DNA of 64,000 nt from assembly GCA_963849305.1 (NCBI GenBank), contig CAWKGV010000008.1:248001-312000 (forward strand). The letters run 5' to 3'. Made by a program: the position numbers and the translations under genes. The DNA comes from CAWKGV01 sp963849305 (GTDB lineage: Bacteria > Pseudomonadota > Alphaproteobacteria > Acetobacterales > Acetobacteraceae). Shown here one piece after another: positions 54,482 through 61,641 of this stretch (positions are counted from its first letter, which is position 1; each line of letters begins with the position of its first letter). Under the pieces are notes generated by a model. The model worked only from the letters and a program-made list of their open reading frames with translations. It was not told the origin of the DNA and did not search any database.

Positions 54482-55672
54482 TCAGCCGGCCTGGGCGTCG
54501 TGTTCCGTGAGCGCGGCAATGAAGCACCGCATGGGCTTGGCCCAGGCGTCCAGGCGGCCGAGCACGGCGGCGAGACGGAGCGGCTTCTCGTTCTTATAAG
54601 GTGTCCAATTGCCGCTGGTGGGCATCGTATGCACATCGCAGTCGAACCCCGCCGCGACATCCGCGACGTAAGCACGGGCTAGCTCACGCGGAACGTTTCC
54701 GGCGGCGAGGTCGGTCCAGATGGAGCTGTTGTTTGGGATGTATCCGAGATTGACAGGCTTCCCACCGGGCCGGTCCCACTTGAAGTTCAAGCATTTCAGG
54801 AACTCCGGATGCACGCCAAACGGCTCCGTCGCGGCGATTAACCGTTCGAGCGCCGCCTTGGCTCCAGGCACCTTGGCATCCAGCGCTTTCCAGTAGGCGT
54901 CCACGCTAAGCGTCTCGGGGACGGACAGCCGTTCTTCCCTGACCACGGCGCCGCCGCCGGTGATATCCACGATCGTGCGCTGAACGATCGTGGTTCTCGC
55001 CAGCGTGCGTGGCCGCATCAGGTAGTGACCTGCTTCCGGCATCCGAAACACGCCCAGCTCGACCAGCGCCAGCGAAAAGCCGAACCGAGCATGGGCGTGC
55101 AGGCCATCGAGCAGGTCCTCGGCCTCGCTACGGATGCCATCGCCGACGATCAGGATGAGGGCGCGGCCACGGCGAAGATTGGTGACGACCGCGTCCTTGA
55201 ATGCCGCCTCGGGCAACTTGTCGCCATCGGGGAGCGCGTCGTAGAGCGAAACAGGTTTGGCGGCTGGACAGAACGAGCCGGCCAACGCCGCCTTCTCGAA
55301 ATCAGCGTAGCTCAGGGCAAACAAGCCGGTTGCATAATCGAGCGCCTGGGCCACCGCTTGGCGTCGCGCCTCGGGATTGCGAAACAGCTTGGCTTCCACA
55401 AGAGCGATGTCGCCGGCACCGGTCATGAGCAGATTATCTATGAACCCGCGCGGGGTCGGCATTTCCTGACAGACCGCCGCGAAGGCGCCGAGGCCCGGCT
55501 CGATCTCCGCTATGGGCAAGCAGGCCGGGTTCCTGTGAATCAGGCGCTGAAGCCATGCCTCATCGAAGTCGCCCTTACCCTCGGGCATGAGCGCAACGCG
55601 CTCCAGCGTATGGCCGACGCCTCCAGCAGTGACCAGCACGGGCGCGCCACTGAGCTGTGAGTCAGCAGCCAC
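54482..55672 (-). CDS. PD-(D/E)XK nuclease-like protein of unknown role
   Basis: A 396-residue protein. The region 40-115 fits the restriction-endonuclease-like fold: helix LQRLIHRNPACLP, E58, G-x-I-D79 (PRGFIDNLLM), E93-x-K95 (IALVEAKL), then the helix QAVAQALDYATGL with conserved Gln and Tyr. The C-terminal half (about 190-396) has no motif I know. The start is GTG 55672 behind GGAGG; an ATG at 55588 would still keep the nuclease core. It is divergent from the pseudokinase, with 84 bases between starts. A defence role is possible but only inferred. Confidence 0.75.
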   Translation of the reverse strand: MAADSQLSGAPVLVTAGGVGHTLERVALMPEGKGDFDEAWLQRLIHRNPACLPIAEIEPGLGAFAAVCQEMPTPRGFIDNLLMTGAGDIALVEAKLFRNPEARRQAVAQALDYATGLFALSYADFEKAALAGSFCPAAKPVSLYDALPDGDKLPEAAFKDAVVTNLRRGRALILIVGDGIRSEAEDLLDGLHAHARFGFSLALVELGVFRMPEAGHYLMRPRTLARTTIVQRTIVDITGGGAVVREERLSVPETLSVDAYWKALDAKVPGAKAALERLIAATEPFGVHPEFLKCLNFKWDRPGGKPVNLGYIPNNSSIWTDLAAGNVPRELARAYVADVAAGFDCDVHTMPTSGNWTPYKNEKPLRLAAVLGRLDAWAKPMRCFIAALTEHDAQAG

Positions 55673-55756
55673 TTGCAGTGCCTCCGCTGGCAGGACTGCC
55701 TTATCGACCCGCCTAGGTTTCCGCTTTGCTAACTCTTTGCGGCCAGTGTGCCTGCG

Positions 55757-57748
55757 ATGGCCACCTCACCGCAGCCAGCCGAGGCCCTAATCGGCGGCCA
55801 ATACGTCGTTGATCTGGCACGACCGCTCTCCGGGGCAGGGGGCGGGTTGCCGGCGTTCGCGGCGCTCGACCGGCGCGGCGGCCTGCCCGGGTCCGCCTCC
55901 TCGGGATTGATGGCTGTGCAGGTGGCGCAAAGGATGCCGCCGCGCGCGCACGCGTTGCAGGCGTTCGCCGCCCCGGTGGACGGCGTGCTAAGCCCGATGG
56001 CCCACGGCCCTGCGTCCGGCCCGGACGGCGCTGGTGCCTACTACGTCATTTGCCCGGCACCGCCCGGCCCTGCTCTCGGCGGGCCGATGTCGCGCTGGGC
56101 CGAAGCGGACCTGATCAAGCTGGTGCTGCGCCCGGCGGCGCACGCATTGGACCGGCTTGCCGCGCGCGGCATAACCCATCGCGCCATTCGGCCGGACAAC
56201 GTGTTCCAGGCGGCGCCGGGCGAGCCGGTGGTGCTCGGGGCCGCCTGGGCTGCTCCGCCGGCGGCGCATCAGCCGGCGCTCTTCGAGCCGCCCTATTCCG
56301 CCATATGCCTGCCGAGCGGCCGGGGCGATGGAACCATCGCGGACGACGTCTATGCGCTGGGCGTGCTGTTGCTCACCTTGGCGCTGGGGCGACCGCCATC
56401 CGTGGGACTGGACGACGCGGCGATGCTCCGGCGCAAGATCGAGCACGGTAGTTTCGCGGCGCTGGCCGGTCACGAGCGGCTGGCGAGCACCCTTTCGGAT
56501 CTGCTGCGCGGGATGCTCGCCGAAGACCCCGAGCATCGCCCGACCCCGGCGCTGCTGACCGACCCGGCGGCCGCCCGCGCACGCCGTCTCGCTACCCGGC
56601 CGTCGCGACGGGCGCCAACCCCGATGGCGATCGACGGGCTTGCCGCCTGGGACGCGCGCACGCTCGCCATGTCGATGGCCGCCTCGCCCGAGGCCGGGGT
56701 GCAGGCGCTTCGCGTCGGTCGTATCGAGCATTGGTTGCGCCGCACCCTGGGCGACGCGGCCTTGGCGTCGCGCATAGAAGACCTGACGCGCGGGGGCGAG
56801 AGCAGGCCTACCTCCGTGCAGCCCAGCGCGGAAGCGTTGCTGGCGATGCAGGCGATTGCCACGCTCGACCCGCTGGCGCCGCTCTGCTGGCGAGGGATCG
56901 CGATCTGGCCTGACGGCATCGGCCCGGCGCTCGCGGGGGCGGAGGAGGGTGGGCAGGTATTTGGCGCGCTCACCGAGATCGTGGCCACTGAGGGCGCGGA
57001 CGCCTGGGCCGCGGCGCGGCCGGGGCGCGCGGCCCCGGTGCCGCTGCCGCTGGAGGCCCGTCGACACCGTGCCTGGCTGCAAGCACGCGGCCCGAGCGGC
57101 GGGGTGCGGCGCCTGATCTATCAGTTGAACCCCCTGCTCGGTTGTATCAGCCCGGTGCTCTCGGGACATTGGGTGGCGCGGATCGCCGACCTTTTGCCGG
57201 CCCTGGAAGCGGCTGCCGGACGGGTGGATCAGGCGAAAGTCCGTCCGCTTGATCCCGAGATCGCGGCCTTCATCGCCGCTCGCTCGGAGCGCGGGCGCGA
57301 AACTGGCGTCGGTGCACCGGTGGCACACTCGGGCCAGACCGTCGCGTCGATTGAGTTGGAGGTGTTCGCGCCGCTCCAGGAACACTATCACAGGGCGCCA
57401 TTGCCAGGGCTCGCTCGTTGGATCATCGCTCCGGCGGAGCCGCTGCTCTCGACTTGGCGCAGCTTCGCACGCCGTGCCGAGATCGGGACGAGGCTGGCGG
57501 CTCTGGCCGAACAGGGGCAGCTCGCGCCGATGCTGGCGCTGATCGAGGATTCTGCCGCCCGTCGCGCCGACGCCGACGAGGCGCGGGCGGGGGCGGCGGC
57601 GGTCGCGCGCATTGATGCCCAACTCGGCGCGATCGCGAATGGCGGATCGGCCCGGCTGGCCACTTCTCGGCAAATCGGGCAGGAGATCGCCGCCGCCGTC
57701 GGGCTCGCTGCGGTGGCGGCCTCGCTTGCAGTCGCGGTGCTGGGATGA
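55757..57748 (+). CDS. Tail-anchored pseudokinase (protein-kinase fold without catalytic residues)
   Basis: A 663-residue protein from ATG 55757 (GTG 55748 is an alternative; no clear ribosome site for either). Residues about 15-280 follow a Ser/Thr kinase lay-out. HRAIRPDNVF (141-150) stands for HRDxxxxN, EPPYSAI (177-183) for the APE region, and DDVYALGVLLLTLALG (196-211) for helix F; RPTPALL comes near the end of the domain. The key residues are missing: beta-3 reads LMAVQVAQ without Lys, HRD is HRA, and DFG is replaced by LGAAWAAP. A middle region (300-640) is unrecognised. The last 20 residues are a single hydrophobic helix (GLAAVAASLAVAVLG). It is coupled to the next membrane protein gene by an ATGA overlap. 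Confidence 0.75.
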   Translation: MATSPQPAEALIGGQYVVDLARPLSGAGGGLPAFAALDRRGGLPGSASSGLMAVQVAQRMPPRAHALQAFAAPVDGVLSPMAHGPASGPDGAGAYYVICPAPPGPALGGPMSRWAEADLIKLVLRPAAHALDRLAARGITHRAIRPDNVFQAAPGEPVVLGAAWAAPPAAHQPALFEPPYSAICLPSGRGDGTIADDVYALGVLLLTLALGRPPSVGLDDAAMLRRKIEHGSFAALAGHERLASTLSDLLRGMLAEDPEHRPTPALLTDPAAARARRLATRPSRRAPTPMAIDGLAAWDARTLAMSMAASPEAGVQALRVGRIEHWLRRTLGDAALASRIEDLTRGGESRPTSVQPSAEALLAMQAIATLDPLAPLCWRGIAIWPDGIGPALAGAEEGGQVFGALTEIVATEGADAWAAARPGRAAPVPLPLEARRHRAWLQARGPSGGVRRLIYQLNPLLGCISPVLSGHWVARIADLLPALEAAAGRVDQAKVRPLDPEIAAFIAARSERGRETGVGAPVAHSGQTVASIELEVFAPLQEHYHRAPLPGLARWIIAPAEPLLSTWRSFARRAEIGTRLAALAEQGQLAPMLALIEDSAARRADADEARAGAAAVARIDAQLGAIANGGSARLATSRQIGQEIAAAVGLAAVAASLAVAVLG

Positions 57749-58224
57749 GCCGGTCCCCGGTCGTTGCCGTGCCCGCCGCCCGCGCGGGCCGGCGCCCATC
57801 GACGGTTTGGGTGCAGGGGCTGGTCTGCGGCGGCCTGCTGACCGTGCTCCCCTCGCTGGCCTTGATGCTGGCAATGCTGCTTTGGCCGCTGGCATTGGCG
57901 GCCTTCATGGACCGGGCACCCGGTCGCCCGCTGGCGCGCAGCGTCGGGCTATGCGGCGCGGCCGGCTGCGTGGGACCGCTCCGTGCCCTACTCGCGGCTG
58001 GTTTTGCTCCCACAGTAGCCTGGAAATTGGCCTGCGATCCAGTGACGATTGGCACGGCTTGGGGCGCGGCGGGAGCGGGGTGGCTATTAGCGGAGCTGGC
58101 GCCGCTGGCTGTGCGACTGGTGCTGGAGGCCGTCAGCACCGCCCAGGCCGTGCGGCTGCGCGCCGAGAGGTCACGGCTCGGCGCGCAGTTCGGGTTGGGG
58201 GAGGCGCCGCCAGACGGGGGTTAG
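57745..58224 (+). CDS. Small membrane protein coupled to the pseudokinase
   Basis: A 159-residue protein with three or four hydrophobic helices (about 22-55, possibly two helices, 68-85, and 100-125) and a charged C-terminal tail. No family recognised. ATG 57745 overlaps the pseudokinase stop by 4 bases. The gene's own end overlaps the rpoH stop on the other strand by 4 bases. The tight coupling implies that it works with the tail-anchored pseudokinase in the inner membrane. Confidence 0.7.
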   Translation: MSRSPVVAVPAARAGRRPSTVWVQGLVCGGLLTVLPSLALMLAMLLWPLALAAFMDRAPGRPLARSVGLCGAAGCVGPLRALLAAGFAPTVAWKLACDPVTIGTAWGAAGAGWLLAELAPLAVRLVLEAVSTAQAVRLRAERSRLGAQFGLGEAPPDGG

Positions 58225-59135
58225 GCGGGGCTTAGCTCGGAGGTTTGGCGAGCGGCGGAGGAGTTCAGCCGCCGCTCCGCGATCTGCGCCTTCATCGCCT
58301 TTTGCAGCTTCTCGAAGGCGCGCACCTCGATCTGGCGCACGCGCTCGCGCGAGATGCCGTATTGCTGCGACAATTCCTCCAGCGTGGTCGGATTGTCCTT
58401 AAGGCGTCGCTCGATGAGGATGTGACGCTCGCGTTCGTTCAGCGTCTTGAGCGCGCTGGACAGCAGCGCCTTGCGTCCGGTGAGTTCCTCGCGATCGGCG
58501 ATCGCGCTCTCCTGGCTTTCGCTCTCATCGACCAGCCAATCCTGCCACTCGCCCTCGCTATCCGAGCGGACCGGGGCGTTCAGACTGTGGTCGGGTGCCG
58601 CGAGCCGGCGGTTCATGCTGACCACGTCCTGCTCGGGCACGTCCAGCATCCTGGCGATCTTGGCTACTTGCTCAGGCTTGAGATCCCCGTCTTCAATCGC
58701 CTGCATCTGGCCCTTCAGCCGGCGCAGGTTGAAGAACAGTTTCTTCTGCGCGGCCGTGGTGCCCATTTTGACCAGCGACCAGCTATGCAGGATGTACTCC
58801 TGGATCGCGGCCCTGATCCACCACATCGCGTAGGTGGCGAGGCGGAAGCCGCGATCCGGGTCGAACCGCTTGACCGCCTGCATCATACCGACATTGCCCT
58901 CGCTGATCAGCTCGCCCACCGGCAAGCCGTAGCCGCGATATCCCATCGCGATTTTGGCGACGAGCCGCAGATGTGATGTGACAAGCTTGTGTGCCGCTTC
59001 CATATCCTGCTGGTCTCGCCAGCGACGGGCGAGGTCGAACTCCTCCTCCGGGGAGAGCATGGGAAACTTGCGTATCTCCTGCAGGTACCGCGAGAGGTTG
59101 CCTTCGGGAGCGATGTTGAGGACGGCAGAGGCCAC
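58221..59135 (-). CDS. rpoH: RNA polymerase heat-shock sigma factor RpoH (sigma-32)
   Basis: A 304-residue sigma factor. The region 2 sequence is LVTSHLRLVAKIAMGYRGYGLPVGELISEG, continuing to ATYAMWWIRAAIQEYIL. The RpoH box region shows LFFNLRRLKG (QKKLFFNLRR is the classic motif). The region 4 helix-turn-helix is TLEELSQQYGISRERVRQIEVRAFEKL, read in sections. It starts at GTG 59135 behind AAGGAG; the longer frame is not sigma-like. It directs heat-shock genes. It lies downstream of rluD with its own promoter at 59321-59349 and a leader of about 180 bases. Confidence 0.95.
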   Translation of the reverse strand: MASAVLNIAPEGNLSRYLQEIRKFPMLSPEEEFDLARRWRDQQDMEAAHKLVTSHLRLVAKIAMGYRGYGLPVGELISEGNVGMMQAVKRFDPDRGFRLATYAMWWIRAAIQEYILHSWSLVKMGTTAAQKKLFFNLRRLKGQMQAIEDGDLKPEQVAKIARMLDVPEQDVVSMNRRLAAPDHSLNAPVRSDSEGEWQDWLVDESESQESAIADREELTGRKALLSSALKTLNERERHILIERRLKDNPTTLEELSQQYGISRERVRQIEVRAFEKLQKAMKAQIAERRLNSSAARQTSELSPA

Positions 59136-59320
59136 GAGCGGCTCCTTTCGTCTGTCGGCGGGCGCCTTACCCAAGAGAGGCTTAAGGCGGTAACGCCGGG
59201 GACTGGATAATAGTCCACGCACTGGCAGGGATGTTACGTCCCGGCGGGCCTGCCCCGGTGTGGCGGCGGGTCGCCGGACGGCGCGCCGGGGCTTCCTGCC
59301 TGACCGCTCCAGCACCGCCA

Positions 59321-59349
59321 CATATACAGGACCGTGTTAGTCCTGTCAA
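59321..59349 (-). promoter_or_regulatory. Strong sigma-70 promoter of rpoH with an inverted repeat in the spacer
   Basis: On the minus strand, TTGACA, a 17-base spacer and TATATG form a near-consensus promoter. The inverted repeat CAGGAC-7-GTCCTG (59327-59345) fills the spacer and touches both boxes, the place for a repressor or activator operator. The predicted start leaves about 180 bases of leader before the GTG. Confidence 0.65.
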
Positions 59350-59367
59350 TATCGCTGACCTAATGGG

Positions 59368-60369
59368 TCAGAAATGTGGCGGACGCAGAACACGATCCAG
59401 CGAAGCGATCAAGTCGCGCATGTCCTCCGGTGGGGCGGTTTCGAAGGCAAGCGGCCGGCCATTGCGGGGATGCGCGAAGCCAAGCCGCGCCGCATGGAGC
59501 GCCTGGCGCGGGAAGTCGAGCAACTGGAGCCGCGACGGCTCGGGCAGGGTCCGAGCGACCGCGGGGATGCGACGAAGATAGAGCGGATCACCGATCGCCG
59601 GATGCCCGCGGTTGGCGAGATGGACCCGGATCTGGTGGGTCCGGCCGGTGGCCAGGTGACATTCCAGCAACGCGGCGGCGGGCGGCCAGCCGTGTAGCGT
59701 GCGGTAGCGGGTGAGCGCCGGCTTACCGCCGCCGTGCGGGCGGACGGCCATCCGCTTGCGCTCGTGCGGGTCGCGACCGATCGCGCCTTCGATCTCTCCG
59801 GCGGCCGGATTCGGTACGCCCCAGCAGAGTGCCAGATAGGCGCGGTCCAGATCGCGGGCGGCGAAGGCGGCGGAGAGCGCGCGCATGGCAAGCTCGGTCT
59901 TCGCCGCTACCATGACCCCGGACGTGTCCTTGTCCAGCCGATGCACGATGCCGGGCCGACGTTCTCCGCCGATGCCGGTGAGGCTGGCGCCGCAATGGGC
60001 CAGCAGGGCGTTGACGAGGGTGCCGTCCAGATTGCCGGGCGCCGGATGGACAACCAGGCCGGGTGGCTTGTCGAGCACGATCAGGTCCGTGTCTTCGTAA
60101 AGAATCGGGAACGGAATCGGCTGCGGCTCGGGCGCGGCCGGTTCCGGGGGCGGGAGGGTGAGGATATAGGAGGCCCCGGCGCGGACCGGCTCGGCCGGCG
60201 TGGTCAGTGGGGCATCGCCGCGATGCAGATGGCCGGCTTCGATCAGCGACTTGACGCGCGAGCGGGAGATCACGCCGATGCGCTCGGCCACGAACCGGTC
60301 GGTGCGGGCGCCGGCATCTTCCGGGCCGGCGGTGAGATGGATCGGGCCGGACGGCGCCGTCTCTGCCAT
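59368..60369 (-). CDS. rluD: RluD-family 23S rRNA pseudouridine synthase
   Basis: A 333-residue enzyme. An N-terminal S4-like domain (DRFVAERIGVISRSRVKSLIEAG) is followed by the catalytic HRLDKDTSGVMV with the catalytic Asp, then GRTHQIRVHLANRGHPAIGDPLY. It modifies uridines in helix 69 of 23S rRNA. ATG 60369 starts MAETAPSGP just before the S4-like domain. Divergent from the DUF6476 gene, 59 bases away. Confidence 0.92.
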   Translation of the reverse strand: MAETAPSGPIHLTAGPEDAGARTDRFVAERIGVISRSRVKSLIEAGHLHRGDAPLTTPAEPVRAGASYILTLPPPEPAAPEPQPIPFPILYEDTDLIVLDKPPGLVVHPAPGNLDGTLVNALLAHCGASLTGIGGERRPGIVHRLDKDTSGVMVAAKTELAMRALSAAFAARDLDRAYLALCWGVPNPAAGEIEGAIGRDPHERKRMAVRPHGGGKPALTRYRTLHGWPPAAALLECHLATGRTHQIRVHLANRGHPAIGDPLYLRRIPAVARTLPEPSRLQLLDFPRQALHAARLGFAHPRNGRPLAFETAPPEDMRDLIASLDRVLRPPHF

Positions 60370-60428
60370 CAGGTGCGCATAGCGCGGATCGGCTGCGGGA
60401 GCGAGGGACGGGCGGTAAGGGGAGGGGG

Positions 60429-60707
60429 ATGCGCGCTCTGCAATTCGTGACGGTGGCGTTGGGCATCCTGATCTTGGCCGGGACGGCGGTGCTGATCGCA
60501 ACCATCGTCAAGCGCGCGAGTGCCCCGACGTCGAGCGGCCCGCCGGTTGCGGCGACGCTGGACGAACCGGCGGGCACGCGGATCGCGGGCATCGCCGCGG
60601 TGCAGGACCGGCTGGCGGTGGCGTTGCAGGGCGGCGGCCCGGACCGGGTGGTGCTGATCGACCCGCGCTCGGGGGCGGCGGTGGGGCGGATCGCGGTTGG
60701 GCGGTAG
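60429..60707 (+). CDS. DUF6476-type small membrane protein
   Basis: A 92-residue protein. One N-terminal helix (6-27) is followed by a short periplasmic domain ending in RIAGIAAVQDRLAVALQGGGPDRVVLIDPRSG, read in sections. This matches small alphaproteobacterial proteins encoded beside rluD/rpoH that I know as DUF6476. Function unknown. AGGGG precedes the ATG. Confidence 0.75.
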   Translation: MRALQFVTVALGILILAGTAVLIATIVKRASAPTSSGPPVAATLDEPAGTRIAGIAAVQDRLAVALQGGGPDRVVLIDPRSGAAVGRIAVGR

Positions 60708-60799
60708 CGACGTGGCGCGCGGATACGCCCTGTCCGTCCCCGATTGAAAAGACACTTTTTCTCCCCGTTAGAAATGTCGCGGTGCGCCAAGTAGAGATG

Positions 60800-61135
60800 A
60801 CACCCTGTCGCGTGCCAGGGCAGCCCATCCAGGATCGTGCTGTGCTCGCCGCTTGCATCGAGGCGGCTGATCCGCCCCGGATGGCCGCCCTCGGAGATGA
60901 ACAGGCTCCCTTGGTGCCAGGTCAGGCCGTTCACCGGCGGGCGAAGCCCGTCCAACAACAGCTCGCGCCCGCCATCGGCATCGAACCGCCACACCCGCCC
61001 TCCCGCCCGGGCGCCGGCGAACGGCAGTCCGGACTCGGCCACGTAAAGGGTGCCCGATCGTTCCAAGGTGACGCTGGTCGGAAACGAAAGCCCGTCGGCC
61101 ACAAGCTCCCGCTGAAGTGCATCCGGCTCGGCCAT
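60800..61135 (-). pseudogene. SMP-30/gluconolactonase-like beta-propeller gene, N-terminal fragment
   Basis: ATG 61135 opens about 110 good residues of a beta-propeller (TSVTLERSGTLYVAESGLPF, GGRVWRFDADGGREL, NGLTWHQGSLFISEGGHPGR, ending TILDGLPW). Near 60800 the similarity ends. The open frame then runs on as non-protein-like sequence antisense to the DUF6476 gene. A full family member has about 300 residues. Four bases separate it from the upstream membrane protein gene, so it was once part of that operon. Confidence 0.6.
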
Positions 61136-61139
61136 GCGA

Positions 61140-61616
61140 TCAGAGGCCCGGCTGCGCGGTCGCGCCCTGGCAGGCGGCGAACGCGGCGGGGCTCACACCG
61201 ATCCAAACGGTGCCGACGAAGAACAGTCCGCAAACCATCGCCCCGGTCAGCGCGAGGAACTGTGTCTGCGCAACTTTGCTGCGCGGATCGACCTCCGGGC
61301 CGCGCCGCAGGTGCAGCCAGATCGATAGATTCCACACCCCGATGGCAAGCGTCACCAGCGCCACCGCGATCATCAATCCGAGCAGGGCGAATTTCTGCGA
61401 ATTCAATCCGGCCGTCTGCTGCTGATAGAAATGGCTGTGGCAGCCCGTGCCCTCGATCGAGTAGAGCGCCACGAAGTAACACGCCCACAGCATCGGGGCG
61501 AACAGGAAGCCGGGAACGCTGGCGGGAAATCGCCGGTCGCCGCCATAGGGCGATTGGTTGAGCCCAAGCCGCTTGCCCAGCCGTGCTAACGCAGTCCCCA
61601 GGGCCGACGGTTTCAT
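61140..61616 (-). CDS. Three-helix membrane protein linked to the cytochrome oxidase gene
   Basis: A 158-residue protein with helices at about 36-54, 75-102 and 118-140, and a conserved-looking loop IEGTGCHSHF with Cys and two His between helices 1 and 2. It starts at ATG 61616, 25 bases after the coxI-III stop and on the same strand, so it probably assists or belongs to the oxidase. I do not recognise a named family. Confidence 0.7.
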   Translation of the reverse strand: MKPSALGTALARLGKRLGLNQSPYGGDRRFPASVPGFLFAPMLWACYFVALYSIEGTGCHSHFYQQQTAGLNSQKFALLGLMIAVALVTLAIGVWNLSIWLHLRRGPEVDPRSKVAQTQFLALTGAMVCGLFFVGTVWIGVSPAAFAACQGATAQPGL

Positions 61617-61641
61617 CTGCGGATCGCTCCCGGCTCCTGCG

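Noticed and set aside
59734..60450. Plus-strand frame antisense to rluD
   Set aside because: The rluD motifs on the minus strand explain the sequence; the frame is a shadow.
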